Source: Viridibacillus sp050279675
GTDB taxonomy: Bacteria > Bacillota > Bacilli > Bacillales_A > Planococcaceae
Assembly (NCBI RefSeq): GCF_050279675.1
Contig: NZ_JBNNUK010000005.1
Location: 62,001-126,000 of the forward strand
Length of the DNA stretch: 64,000 nt
Direction: 5' to 3'
A program made the position numbers and the translations under genes. Positions 8,521 to 17,353 of this stretch are shown piece after piece. Below the pieces are notes generated by a model. The model saw nothing but the letters and a program-made list of their open reading frames with translations, had not been told where the DNA came from and made no database searches. Positions within the stretch are counted from its first letter, which is position 1. Every line of letters begins with the position of its first letter.

Positions 8521-8882
8521 TGTAAACCTCTTTCCTATTAATCATAAATAATAATACATTTTAAGCTCTATATTATAGTATCTCTTAAAAACTGCAAAAC
8601 TTCCAGTAAATCAGAGCATAATTCTACGTAGATAGTACTTTTTAGACACAAAAAAAGTAATAAATTCTTCACATTATGCTATGCATTGATTGAAGTTGTA
8701 TTATTTTATTGGAGTATTGAAATAAAATAATTCTTCGTTTAATAGAGAATTACTTATTTATGTCAGATTGAACTTTAAAAAATTAATTCGTATAATCTAA
8801 TGGGAAATTACTGAATGTATTTGGAAATCCTCTTGAGTACTATTAAAGTTAGATTAATACCTATTTGGAGGAGACGTAGACC
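8521..8882. promoter_or_regulatory. Divergent promoter region ctaB / WYL regulator
   Basis: A 362-bp gene-free stretch. A near-consensus sigma-A promoter on the plus strand is visible: TTGAAC at 8768-8773, 17-bp spacer, TATAAT at 8791-8796. It leads to the WYL regulator with a leader of about 80 nt. I see no other structured element. Confidence 0.6.
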
Positions 8883-9794
8883 ATGAAAACAGAGAGAATG
8901 CTCTCGATATTGATTTATTTATTGCAGAAAAAGAAAGTATCTGCTGAAGAATTAGCTATTAAATTTGAAGTAAGTAAAAGAACGATATATCGGGATATGG
9001 ATGCATTATCATCAATCGGCATTCCTATTATTTCATATTTAGGAAAGAATGGTGGGTTTACCTTAATTGATACTTATCAATTAGATAAATTCACTTTCAA
9101 TGAAGAAGAAAAGAAATTCTTATTGGAAGGGCTATCATTGAAAAACGAATTATTTGATAGTCATCAATTATCAATCTTACAAAGAAAAATAGAGCTATTG
9201 CAGGAAAATAATGAAGGCTATCATCCGCCAATTACGGTATTATCATCCACATTACATCGAGATACAATAGAAGAAGAAACAAAAGTAAAGGTAAAAAACA
9301 TACTTTCTGTAATTGAAGATGGATATAAAATTTGCATCTCTTATGTGTCACAAACCGCGAATTTATCTAATCGTATAATTAAGCCAATAAAACTAAATTT
9401 TATGAATGGTAGCTGGTATTTAGATGCTTTTTGTGAAGATAAAGAGGCTTTGAGGTTATTCAAGTTAACTAGAATAAGAAATATGGAAGTCATAAAGGAC
9501 AAGGCTAGATCAGTTTATAATCATAGCAATGGTTATTTAGTGAATAGCAATACGAATGTGGAGCAGATTACATTACTGTTTTCAAAAAGTGAACTAGGGA
9601 AATTATATGATTTTTTTACTGAAGATGAAATATCGATACTTGAGGATGGACGTATTAAGGTCACCTTTCATTACGACGTTAACAAAAATATACTGCCATT
9701 TATAATGATGTTTGGTAGACATGTAAAAATCCTTTCTCCACAATGGCTAAAAGATGAATATATAAATGAAATAGAATTTATTTATAAAAGCTGA
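8883..9794 (+). CDS. YafY-type transcriptional regulator (HTH_11 + WYL)
   Basis: A 303-residue regulator. The N-terminal winged helix-turn-helix (about residues 5-58) reads 'VSAEELAIKFEVSKRTIYRDMDAL', the classic DeoR/HTH_11 form. The middle (about 140-215) is a WYL domain, including 'SYVSQTANLSNRIIKPIKLNFMNGSWYLDAFC', where the canonical W-Y-L reads W-Y-L within 'GSWYLDAF'. A WCX-like C-terminus follows. WYL domains bind small or nucleic ligands. The gene is followed 60 bp later by a GyrI-like effector-binding protein, a frequent pairing. A GGAGGAG ribosome binding site precedes ATG 8883. Confidence 0.9.
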   Translation: MKTERMLSILIYLLQKKKVSAEELAIKFEVSKRTIYRDMDALSSIGIPIISYLGKNGGFTLIDTYQLDKFTFNEEEKKFLLEGLSLKNELFDSHQLSILQRKIELLQENNEGYHPPITVLSSTLHRDTIEEETKVKVKNILSVIEDGYKICISYVSQTANLSNRIIKPIKLNFMNGSWYLDAFCEDKEALRLFKLTRIRNMEVIKDKARSVYNHSNGYLVNSNTNVEQITLLFSKSELGKLYDFFTEDEISILEDGRIKVTFHYDVNKNILPFIMMFGRHVKILSPQWLKDEYINEIEFIYKS

Positions 9795-9854
9795 CAGACA
9801 GTTGTCATATTATGAATGATATTCTTCTTGTATAAACGAGTAGGAGGAATTGCA

Positions 9855-10244
9855 ATGCATACAGAAATTAGTGAAAAACAGATTTATGGAAAAAGTGTTA
9901 GAACAAATAATCAAAATACAGAAGAAATTATTAGACTGTGGGAGGAGTTTCTACATTTAAATTTAACGGGTGAAATCTATGCAGTTTATACTAATTATGC
10001 AAGTGATTTTACAGATGATTACGATTTACATATTGGTACTGAGGACCACAATACAAATGATGTTAGTGTCATAATTCCAGCAGATAACTATCTTGCCATA
10101 GAAGTAGATCATACGGATTCAAAAGGTGTTTTCAATGCTTGGGGGAAAATCTGGAAAAGTGATATCAACAGAGCCTATAAAACCGATTTTGAACATTATT
10201 GTAAAGACGGTAGTATTAAGATCTATCTATCGGTCAATTCATGA
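9855..10244 (+). CDS. GyrI-like (AraC effector-binding domain) protein
   Basis: A 129-residue stand-alone GyrI-like small-molecule-binding domain. 'EIYAVYTNYASDFTDDYDLHIGTE' and 'VIIPADNYLAIEVDHTDSKGVFNAWGKIW' match the family's beta-sheet and acidic pocket pattern, ending 'DGSIKIYLSV'. Such proteins bind hydrophobic or cationic ligands, or act as effector modules. ATG 9855 is chosen for its TAGGAGGA ribosome binding site; an in-frame ATG at 9816 has none. It is probably in one operon with the WYL regulator upstream. Confidence 0.8.
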   Translation: MHTEISEKQIYGKSVRTNNQNTEEIIRLWEEFLHLNLTGEIYAVYTNYASDFTDDYDLHIGTEDHNTNDVSVIIPADNYLAIEVDHTDSKGVFNAWGKIWKSDINRAYKTDFEHYCKDGSIKIYLSVNS

Positions 10245-10260
10245 TCAGTAGTGTAACCAG

Positions 10261-10836
10261 ATGAATAAAAAAAATCGACATTTACCAGATGTTGAACCTA
10301 GCTGCCAAAATTCCTGGACTGACTTTGTCACTTTTCATGATAACCTTATTGCAACGAGGGAACTAGTCTATAACCCTTGTGGATTTGTATTTTCTCAACT
10401 TCTAATTGAACCACAAAATGAGGCATATGGAGCCTATGTATTTAAGTTAAATAATCTCTTGATTAGATTTCGCGTCGCTAAAATAACACCTACTAAAATC
10501 GGACAATTTGTGACGTTATGGGAGAGGGTTGGGGATGGGCCAATTCAACCTTATGACGTATCAGATTCAGTGGAATTCTTTGTTATTAGTGCCAAAAATG
10601 GTCATCAATTTGGTCAGTTTGTATTTCCAAAAGCTGTTTTATGTAAGCGGGATATAATATCCAATAAAGGACAAGGAGGTAAACGTGCAATGCGCGTTTA
10701 TCCACCTTGGGATAAGCCCACAAGCAGGCAAGCTAAAAAAACACAAGAATGGCAACTAAAGTATTTTTTAGAGATACCTCAAAATACAGCAGTAGACTGT
10801 GTTCGTGCGAAGACTCTTTACAGTCAAAAATATTAG
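10261..10836 (+). CDS. mepB: MepB family protein
   Basis: A 191-residue protein matching the MepB family along its length: 'Y-N-P-C-G-F-x-x-S-x-L-x-x-E-x-Q-N-x-x-Y-G-A', 'RFRVAKITPTKIGQFVTLWER', 'FPKAVLCKRDIISNKGQGGKRAMRVYPPWDKP' and 'QAKKTQEWQLKYF'. In Staphylococcus, mepB lies beside the MepA efflux pump and MepR, but its biochemical role is unknown. No such pump is here. The ribosome binding site is weak. It begins 16 bp after the GyrI-like gene and may be its operon partner. Confidence 0.88.
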   Translation: MNKKNRHLPDVEPSCQNSWTDFVTFHDNLIATRELVYNPCGFVFSQLLIEPQNEAYGAYVFKLNNLLIRFRVAKITPTKIGQFVTLWERVGDGPIQPYDVSDSVEFFVISAKNGHQFGQFVFPKAVLCKRDIISNKGQGGKRAMRVYPPWDKPTSRQAKKTQEWQLKYFLEIPQNTAVDCVRAKTLYSQKY

Positions 10837-10901
10837 GCATACCTAATATATAGACTTTTGTATCGAATTTTCGGCAACCGTTTTGATTGCTCTAGGCCAA
10901 A

Positions 10902-10911
10902 TTGTATACAA
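10902..10911. promoter_or_regulatory. Isolated TTGTATACAA palindrome
   Basis: The 10-bp palindrome TTGTATACAA lies about 36 bp upstream of the -35 box of the T-box-controlled permease gene. It has the same core as the 18-bp palindrome in front of the gntR gene near 31.2 kb. Binding by that GntR protein is inference. Confidence 0.3.
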
Positions 10912-10946
10912 GATTTATAACTTAATAATTATTCTAAAATATAATG

Positions 10947-10975
10947 TTGACAAAAATGAAACAAGACCTTATAGT
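10947..10975 (+). promoter_or_regulatory. Sigma-A promoter of T-box/permease unit
   Basis: TTGACA at 10947-10952, a 17-bp spacer and TATAGT at 10970-10975 put the transcript start near 10982, just before the T-box leader. Confidence 0.8.
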
Positions 10976-11019
10976 ATGGGATATTGATTTAAAATTTTCT
11001 GAAATAATGTTTCAAAACG

Positions 11020-11290
11020 CAATGATTAGGAGTAGTAAAAGCTCATTATTTGGCCTAGAGAGCTGCGGGGTGGTGCAACGCAGTCCAATAATACTTTGAA
11101 CTTGCCTAGGAGTGGTAAAGTAAAAGAAATAGACAGGCTATTCTTTTTATTTTAACGATTAACCTTCGTTACCAGGTTTTTAAAGTTGGGTTCATGAATA
11201 TGAACCAATAAGAGTGGTACCGCGGTTTGCTAAAGGCATATCGTCTCTTCTTTCATTTGATGATGAAGGAAGAGACGATATGCTTTTTTT
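11020..11290 (+). ncRNA. T-box leader, leucine (CUU specifier)
   Basis: A complete T-box riboswitch. The stem I base pairs TTAGG with CCTAG. The internal loop has AGTAG on the 5' side and GAACTTG on the 3' side, giving specifier codon CUU (Leu) at 11101-11103. The distal stem I (CTGC...GCAG) is at about 11063-11083. The T-box sequence AGAGTGGTACCGCGG is at 11211-11225. A terminator stem, GCATATCGTCTCTT / AAGAGACGATATGC (11236-11249 / 11270-11283), is followed by T residues. Uncharged tRNA-Leu should favour the antiterminator and induce the permease. Confidence 0.93.
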
Positions 11291-11309
11291 GATTATTGGA
11301 GGTAAGGAT

Positions 11310-12665
11310 ATGGAAAGTGACAAACAAAATTTACAAAGAACAATGACTTCACGACATATTACGATGATGGCATTGGGTGGAGCAATTGGCGCAGGATTAT
11401 TTAAAGGGAGTAGTGCAGCCATTGATATGGCAGGACCATCCGTACTAATAGCATACTTAATTGGTGGTATCATTCTATTATTCGTTATGCAAGGATTAGC
11501 TGAGATGGCAGTCCGCAATAGCAATGCAAGGACATTTAGAGATTTGGTTCAATCGATTTTAGGAAAGTACCCAGCTTATTTTCTAGACTGGATATACTGG
11601 AAAATGTGGGTATTAAACATTACAGCAGAGTCTATTGTTGCTGCAATCTTCATTCAATATTGGCTACCAGATTACCCAATTTGGATACTTGCTTTATCAG
11701 TATCAGTGTTAGTTACAGTTATCAACTTACTATCAGTTAAAGCTTTTGCTGAAACGGAATACTGGCTTGCGTTAATAAAAATTACCGTAATCATAGTGTT
11801 TATTATAGCTGGGTTCATATTATTACTCGTAACCTTTGGTGATCATACAGCTGTTGGATTTTCTAATTTAACGAGTCACGGTGGTTTCTTCCCGAACGGC
11901 CCAACAGGTTTAATTACTGCGATGCTTGTAGTTATCTATTCTTACGGAGGAACAGAAATTATTGGTGTCACTTTAGCTGAAACGAAAAATCCTGAAAAAG
12001 TGGTACCAAAAGCAGTTCGCAGTACATTAGTACGAATCATTTCTTTCTATCTAGTCCCATTCTTAATTATCGTCAGCTTGATTCCTTGGAATGAAGTTAA
12101 TGGAGTACCAGAAAGTCCGTTTGTGATGGTATTCAAAATGATTGGTATCCCAGGGGCTGACCATATTATGAATGCAGTTGTGTTACTTGCGATTATTTCA
12201 TCGATGAATTCTGGATTATATGGCGCATCACGCGTGCTATATACTCAAGCTATGGACGGACGTATTCCAAAAGTCTTTTCAAAATTATCGAAAAAGAAAG
12301 TACCGGTATACTCAATACTATTATGTACATCTGTCTTATATATTGGTGTGTTAATTTCATTATTTGCAGGGAGCAAGACTTTTGATTTTCTAATGGGTTC
12401 CCTAGGTTACACGGTTTTATGTATTTGGTTAATCATAGCTATTGCTCATGTGAAATCGCGTAAAAAACAACCGGAGCAAACGAGTGCTTATGCCGTTAAA
12501 TGGTTCCCTTATACAACTTGGATTGCCATCATTGCTTTAAGTGCAATTCTGATTGGTATTATTTTCACAACATCAATTATCGTTACTAGTATTACACTAG
12601 CAATCTACATTTTCATTACTATAACGTATGTTTATAAGGGGCGTTTACATCAAAATGAAGCCTAA
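11310..12665 (+). CDS. yvbW: APC-family amino acid permease, likely leucine (YvbW-like)
   Basis: About 451 residues and 12 predicted membrane helices, in the AAT/LysP branch of the APC superfamily. The signature 'RHITMMALGGAIGAGLFKGSSAAIDMAGPSV' is near the N-terminus, with 'YSYGGTEIIGVTLAETKNPEKVVPKAVRS' in the helix-6 region. ATG 11310 is chosen because GGAGG is at 11298-11302; a longer frame would read through the T-box terminator. The Leu-type T-box directly upstream indicates control by leucyl-tRNA charging, matching the known B. subtilis yvbW arrangement. Leucine as substrate is inferred from that control. Confidence 0.9.
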   Translation: MESDKQNLQRTMTSRHITMMALGGAIGAGLFKGSSAAIDMAGPSVLIAYLIGGIILLFVMQGLAEMAVRNSNARTFRDLVQSILGKYPAYFLDWIYWKMWVLNITAESIVAAIFIQYWLPDYPIWILALSVSVLVTVINLLSVKAFAETEYWLALIKITVIIVFIIAGFILLLVTFGDHTAVGFSNLTSHGGFFPNGPTGLITAMLVVIYSYGGTEIIGVTLAETKNPEKVVPKAVRSTLVRIISFYLVPFLIIVSLIPWNEVNGVPESPFVMVFKMIGIPGADHIMNAVVLLAIISSMNSGLYGASRVLYTQAMDGRIPKVFSKLSKKKVPVYSILLCTSVLYIGVLISLFAGSKTFDFLMGSLGYTVLCIWLIIAIAHVKSRKKQPEQTSAYAVKWFPYTTWIAIIALSAILIGIIFTTSIIVTSITLAIYIFITITYVYKGRLHQNEA

Positions 12666-12679
12666 TATTTAATAGAGAG

Positions 12680-12714
12680 AACGCCTGGAAGATAGATTGT
12701 CCAAGCGTTTTTTT
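12680..12714. terminator. Terminator between permease and esterase genes
   Basis: The stem AACGCCTGGA / TCCAAGCGTT (one wobble pair) is followed by a run of T. It serves the permease and possibly the convergent esterase gene. Confidence 0.8.
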
Positions 12715-13653
12715 CTATGTTCTTATAAAATCAGCAATTAGCTGAACTGTATTTCTGGTCTCTTCTTCAAAAAATTCCATCTTACTAAAGTAGCTATGTA
12801 TTAATCCCGGCATAACCACATGATGAATTGGAACACCTGCTTCTTTTAAACGGTTTGCATAGGAAACTCCTTCGTCAAAAAGAACATCATATTCAGCTGC
12901 AATGATAATGGCTCTTGGTAAATAGCTTAAATCATCTTGTAGGAGAGGGGAAACGGCACTGTTTTGATAATCTTCTACATTTTTAACATATTGTTCTCCA
13001 AACCAGTTCATACCGTCACGATCTAATCCAAGGTCATTAGCATAGTTTTCATAAGAAGCAGTGGTCATTTCCATATTCGTCACTGGATAGATTAGTGCTT
13101 GTGCAGTGATAAGTGGTCCGTTTTGCTCTTTTGCCATATGTGTTACAACTGTTGCTAGGTTGCCACCGGCACTATCTCCTGCAACGACTATATTCGTAGA
13201 ATCTCCATTTACTTCAGCTGCAAACTCATAGACCCATAAAAGTGCATCAAAGGCGTCATATAAAGGAGTTGGGAATTTATATTCTGGTGCAAGTCGGTAG
13301 TCGACAGAAACAACGATTGCATTTGCTTCAGCTGCTAATAAGTGACAACCTGCGTCCGCCGTTTCTAAATTACCGAAAACCCATCCTCCCCCATGATAAT
13401 AAATAATGATAGGGAATGGGCCTTTACCGTTTGGCGTGTATATACGAACATTAATTTCACTGCCATTTCGAACAGGTATTTTACGATCTATTATTTGTTT
13501 TAGTAAAGGTAAGACAGTCAAAGGTTTTGGGCATTGCGCTCTTGCTGCCCTAACCTCCGCTGGTTGTTGAGTATAGTATTTGGGTGATTTATTGGCGTCA
13601 GCGATATATTGTTTAGATGTATTTGTTAGGTTAAATATTAAATCATTCATCAA
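12715..13653 (-). CDS. Alpha/beta esterase, hormone-sensitive-lipase family
   Basis: A 312-residue carboxylesterase of the HSL (family IV) type. The oxyanion-hole motif is 'YYHGGGWVFG' (H-G-G-G-W) near residue 85, the nucleophile motif 'VVAGDSAGGNLA' (G-D-S-A-G-G) near 157, the acid in 'EYDVLFDEG' near 254, and the catalytic His in 'MPGLIHSYF' near 285. It would hydrolyse short-chain esters in the cytoplasm; the natural substrate is unknown. It is a single gene between two terminators. Confidence 0.92.
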   Translation of the reverse strand: MMNDLIFNLTNTSKQYIADANKSPKYYTQQPAEVRAARAQCPKPLTVLPLLKQIIDRKIPVRNGSEINVRIYTPNGKGPFPIIIYYHGGGWVFGNLETADAGCHLLAAEANAIVVSVDYRLAPEYKFPTPLYDAFDALLWVYEFAAEVNGDSTNIVVAGDSAGGNLATVVTHMAKEQNGPLITAQALIYPVTNMEMTTASYENYANDLGLDRDGMNWFGEQYVKNVEDYQNSAVSPLLQDDLSYLPRAIIIAAEYDVLFDEGVSYANRLKEAGVPIHHVVMPGLIHSYFSKMEFFEEETRNTVQLIADFIRT

Positions 13654-13735
13654 ATCATCCTTTCAAGTTCAAAGTTGGATTAAATCAATTATACACTATC
13701 CCTATAAGAAAGGTAGGTATTTGTTTATTGGTAAC

Positions 13736-13782
13736 AAAAAAACAGACAGAATATAACGCTATTTAGCGAAAAATTCCGTCTG
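13736..13782 (-). terminator. Terminator of proC gene
   Basis: On the minus strand, stem CAGACGGAA / TTCTGTCTG with an inner CGCTA/TAGCG pairing is followed by TTTTTTT. Confidence 0.8.
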
Positions 13783-13790
13783 CGAAGATT

Positions 13791-14588
13791 TTATGATAAA
13801 GTTGAATCCTTTTTAATAACGGCCGTTACTGCATCGTAAATGGTACTAGCGAAATGGTCATTTTGCAAGGAAGTGACACCTTGGATTGTAGTACCCCCAG
13901 GTGAACAAACTTGATCAACTAGTTCCCATGGGTGTTCGTCAGATTCTAATATCATTTTAGCACTACCAAGTACGGAGCTGGCAGCAATTTCTAATGCCAT
14001 TTTCTTATCCATTCCCTCGCGCACGGCAGCTCTAGCTAATGAATCAATATATAAATACGTAAAGGCAGGGGATGCACCACCAATAGCCGAGAAAATTGTA
14101 AATAGATTTTCTGGTAATTCTATAATAGAGCCAATAGTTCCAAAAAGAGATTCTACGATTTCTTTGTGTTGTTCATTAACAGTTGAAGAAATGGAGTAGC
14201 AAGTTGTAGAAGCGCCTACGATGGCATTAATATTAGGCATAACACGGATAATCGGTGTGTCTGCTTGTATGTTTTGGTGTATATAGTCAATTGATTTTCC
14301 TGCAGCGACTGAAATAATAAGATGATATTCTTGAAGATATTTTTGAACCTCTGATAATACTTCATGTAATACTTGAGGTTGTACTGCTAATACAATGACA
14401 TCAGCATTTGTCATGATATCTTTAATGGAATCACTTGCAATTAGACCGTAGTTGTCCGCAAGATGATTTGTTTTAGAAACTGTTCGGTTATAACCATAAA
14501 TGTCTGTAGATGAAAATTGTTTACAATTGTACATGCCTTTAATAATGGCAGAGGCCATACTACCAAGGCCGATAAATCCATACTTCAT
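13791..14588 (-). CDS. proC: Pyrroline-5-carboxylate reductase
   Basis: A 265-residue ProC-family enzyme, which reduces 1-pyrroline-5-carboxylate to L-proline with NAD(P)H, the last step of proline synthesis. The Rossmann motif 'GFIGLGSMASAIIKG' is at residues 4-18. 'AVQPQVL' and 'IIRVMPNINAIVGASTT' are typical. The C-terminal signature 'DQVCSPGGTTIQGVTSL' matches the P5CR signature D-x-V-x-S-P-G-G-T-T. The length is normal. It is monocistronic. Which Bacillus paralogue (proI, proG, proH) it corresponds to cannot be decided. Confidence 0.93.
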   Translation of the reverse strand: MKYGFIGLGSMASAIIKGMYNCKQFSSTDIYGYNRTVSKTNHLADNYGLIASDSIKDIMTNADVIVLAVQPQVLHEVLSEVQKYLQEYHLIISVAAGKSIDYIHQNIQADTPIIRVMPNINAIVGASTTCYSISSTVNEQHKEIVESLFGTIGSIIELPENLFTIFSAIGGASPAFTYLYIDSLARAAVREGMDKKMALEIAASSVLGSAKMILESDEHPWELVDQVCSPGGTTIQGVTSLQNDHFASTIYDAVTAVIKKDSTLS

Positions 14589-14714
14589 TCTTACACTCTC
14601 CTAACATATTCTATCAGTATAGTACAGACTGTAAGTGTTGGATAGTGTTTGATATTAACAATTCATATGGAATGATTTATCGATATTTGACTAAGTGATA
14701 CATTTTAAAAAAAT

Positions 14715-14751
14715 AAAAAACATCGTAGTCAAATCTACTACGATGTTTTTT
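14715..14751 (-). terminator. Terminator of TPR-hydrolase gene
   Basis: Perfect stem CATCGTAG / CTACGATG with A/T flanks, and a T-run on the minus strand, 10 bp after the stop. Confidence 0.85.
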
Positions 14752-14761
14752 GTATATAGGC

Positions 14762-16420
14762 TTATTCAGTAGCAAGCATTTCAAGTTTTGCTAATAATTC
14801 TTCTCTTTTTTCTTTCAGCTTTGGAGATTTACTTACTTCGAGTGCTTTATTGACCGCTTTAAGTGCTTCTTTCAACTGATTTTGTTGTTCGAATAGACTG
14901 ATTAACAGTAAATGTAATCTTGTGTATTTAGGGAACAGTTCAAGTCCCTCATAAACCGCTTCGAAAGCTTCGTCCATTCGGCCTAAATCACGTAAAAGCT
15001 CACCCTTCAATACGCGTGGTCTGTCATAAGTTGGTGATAATCTGATGGATTCTTCTGCTAACTGAAGTGCCCAATCTTTTTTGTTCGTTTTAGAGCAATG
15101 TATTGCTAAAATACGATGATACTCAGTTGATTTTGAACGTAGTGTTCGTTCATAATTAGGAATAGGTTCCTCGGCCATGAATCTTTTCACAATATCCTTT
15201 AATACACCTATTTGAGATAGATAAATTGAAATACGGTGTCCAGCATAGGGGTAGTAAATGTACTGAGCATTTGGATAAGCTTTTTCGATTACCTTTTTCA
15301 TGTATTTACTATCAATAGAATCCTTTGGGTCGTAAATAATCGTCGGAGTAATCCTAGGATTATAAGGATGTTGTAACTCGTGTTGGAAAACCGTTTCAAC
15401 CCTCATTTTAGTCCCATGGTTTGGATGTGCAGAGTTTCTTGGACTGAGTGCTAGAATATTACAATCAATTGTTGAACCAAAATACAATGCACTATAGCCA
15501 CCTAGGCTAGTACCATACGCGAATTTTTTTTCATAACCATCAGCCAATTTTGCAACAGTTTCATAATACTCTTCACGTGAGATATCTTGGTGATAGTTTT
15601 TCGTTGTTCTTCGTCTTAGTGAGATAAGATCGACTCTTTTTTTCTTCAATAAGTTGAAGGCAAATGGTGTTCTTTCCCATGTTTTATCGATGGAATCAAA
15701 GGTTGCAAATACAGTATTCGTAGGTTCTATGAATTTATAGAATTCAATACTACTCTCGCCATTATCAAATAACGTGATTTTTCGATACCCATCTACAAAA
15801 AGTTCAGGCAACTCATCAACATACTTTGTCAAACATTCAGCGTATAATGATCTAGCTTTTTCATGTTCGCCTACAATTTGATAGGCAATACTTAAGTCAA
15901 CGAGCACCGAGGCTGGTACCTTTTCACCTAAAAATTGCACGAGTTCTTCAACTCTTTGAATAGCAATAGGCCAATTTTTTGAGGCAAATGCCAATTCGAC
16001 GTATTTATATTGAAGTGTTTCATCCCCAGGATTCGCCTTCACAAGCAGCTCAAGTATTTCACCTGCTTCTGAATAGTGTCTGTTATTAATCAAATATTTA
16101 TATAGTTTATAAGTGAGCGTAGAATTTGTTTTTCGTGGAATATTAACTAAAATTCTGGGTAAATGCTTTGCCACGTCGCTCCAATTTTTTTGACGAACAT
16201 AGATTTTCATCAATTCAGTATGAACAGATAGATTCAGTGGATATATTTTTGAACCTTCTTCTAATATTTTTTTTGCTTGAGCAACTTTATTATCAAGTTT
16301 GAGTTGTTTGGCAAAATCAATATAGATAGATTTGCTAGGGACAGCTTCATTTTGCGCTAAAATGTTTTCGGCAATTTGAGTGATAGCGTCCTTATTTTCA
16401 TTTTGAGTAGATATAGACAT
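14762..16420 (-). CDS. TPR - alpha/beta hydrolase-like - TPR protein
   Basis: About 552 residues with three parts. Residues about 1-210 are tetratricopeptide-like helices ('AKKILEEGSKIYPLNLSVH', 'AGEILELLVKANPGDETLQ'). Residues about 210-420 are an alpha/beta-hydrolase-like domain with nucleophile elbow 'AYGTSLGGYSAL' (G-T-S-L-G), acid region 'IIYDPKDSIDS' and His in 'YPYAGHRIS'. Residues about 430-552 are TPRs again ('EESIRLSPTYDRPRVLKGELLRDLGRMDEAFEA'). Ser, Asp and His candidates are all present, so it may be catalytic. The start at 16420 follows AAAGGAG; an upstream in-frame ATG at 16444 lacks one. No signal peptide. The function is unknown. Confidence 0.8.
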   Translation of the reverse strand: MSISTQNENKDAITQIAENILAQNEAVPSKSIYIDFAKQLKLDNKVAQAKKILEEGSKIYPLNLSVHTELMKIYVRQKNWSDVAKHLPRILVNIPRKTNSTLTYKLYKYLINNRHYSEAGEILELLVKANPGDETLQYKYVELAFASKNWPIAIQRVEELVQFLGEKVPASVLVDLSIAYQIVGEHEKARSLYAECLTKYVDELPELFVDGYRKITLFDNGESSIEFYKFIEPTNTVFATFDSIDKTWERTPFAFNLLKKKRVDLISLRRRTTKNYHQDISREEYYETVAKLADGYEKKFAYGTSLGGYSALYFGSTIDCNILALSPRNSAHPNHGTKMRVETVFQHELQHPYNPRITPTIIYDPKDSIDSKYMKKVIEKAYPNAQYIYYPYAGHRISIYLSQIGVLKDIVKRFMAEEPIPNYERTLRSKSTEYHRILAIHCSKTNKKDWALQLAEESIRLSPTYDRPRVLKGELLRDLGRMDEAFEAVYEGLELFPKYTRLHLLLISLFEQQNQLKEALKAVNKALEVSKSPKLKEKREELLAKLEMLATE

Positions 16421-16799
16421 GATAATCTCCTTTTTAAGATTCAAAGCTAGTACAGTTAAAGCTTTATTATATCAATTTTGAGTAAGGAAAATGAAACTAG
16501 TGCTCATTTCCCATGTCAAATTACATTAACTCCTTCAATTAAATCATGAAAATCATTGGTAAAGGGACAAATCAATGAATTTGTTATAAATTTGTTACAA
16601 GTGTTACGAAACTTATATATAATTGTAACCTAAATAATACTTAATTAGTTGTGGAATTGGTATTTTTTATGCTTATATTAACCAAATTCATACTAAAATA
16701 ACAAATACATATGAAAAATATGGGTTGAGGATGAACCTATTCTATTATTTTCTTTAAAAATCGTGTGCAAATTATCTTAACATAGAATGGAGAATATAT
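16421..16799. promoter_or_regulatory. Intergenic region with plus-strand promoter
   Basis: A 379-bp AT-rich stretch. A sigma-A-like promoter TTACAA (16595-16600), 17-bp spacer, TATAAT (16618-16623) points toward the acetyltransferase gene, implying a leader of about 170 nt. I see no riboswitch or open frame in it. Confidence 0.45.
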
Positions 16800-17339
16800 A
16801 TGATATTACAAAATGAACAATTAGTAGTTCGGAAGTTAGAAGGAAAAGATGATATTTATCTTGCGAAATGGCTTTCGGACGCAGATATTTTAACATATTA
16901 CGAAGGGAAAGATAATCCATTTGATATAGAAAAAGTACATGAAAAATTTTACGATGTTAACGAAGAAGAAACTAGATGTATTATTGAATACGATGGCGTG
17001 AGTATCGGTTATATTCAGTTTTATCCTCTAGAGCATGAGAGTAGGGTCGCTTATGACTACAAAAACGACGCTGAAGTTATTTATGGTTTAGATCAATTTA
17101 TTGGCGAATCCAGTTATTGGGGTAAAGGTATTGGCACCAAGCTTATTTTAGCGATGAAGGAATACTTAGTCAACGAGAAAAAGGCTGATATCCTTGTTAT
17201 GGATCCGCAAGCTTGGAATGAAAGAGCTATTCATTGCTATGAAAAATGTGGTTTTAAGAAAGTACGATATTTACCAAAGCAAGAGATGCATGAAGGTGAA
17301 TTAAGAGATTGCTGGTTAGTGGAGTACAGAGCACGTTAG
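16800..17339 (+). CDS. AAC(6')-Ie-like GNAT acetyltransferase
   Basis: A 179-residue GNAT. The middle and C-terminus read like the AAC(6')-Ie domain of the bifunctional enzyme AAC(6')-APH(2''). 'YGLDQFIGESSYWGKGIGTKLI' parallels 'YGMDQFIGE.NYW.KGIGT', 'MDPQAWNERAIHCYEKCGF' parallels the 'DP..N.RAI..Y.K.GF' motif, and 'HEGELRDCWLVEYR' parallels 'HEG...DC.L.EYR'. AAC(6') enzymes acetylate the 6' amine of aminoglycosides. Chromosomal relatives in Bacillales may have low or no such activity, so resistance is not established. The ribosome binding site GAATGGAGAA precedes ATG 16800. Confidence 0.85.
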   Translation: MILQNEQLVVRKLEGKDDIYLAKWLSDADILTYYEGKDNPFDIEKVHEKFYDVNEEETRCIIEYDGVSIGYIQFYPLEHESRVAYDYKNDAEVIYGLDQFIGESSYWGKGIGTKLILAMKEYLVNEKKADILVMDPQAWNERAIHCYEKCGFKKVRYLPKQEMHEGELRDCWLVEYRAR

Positions 17340-17353
17340 AGATATAAAAAATA

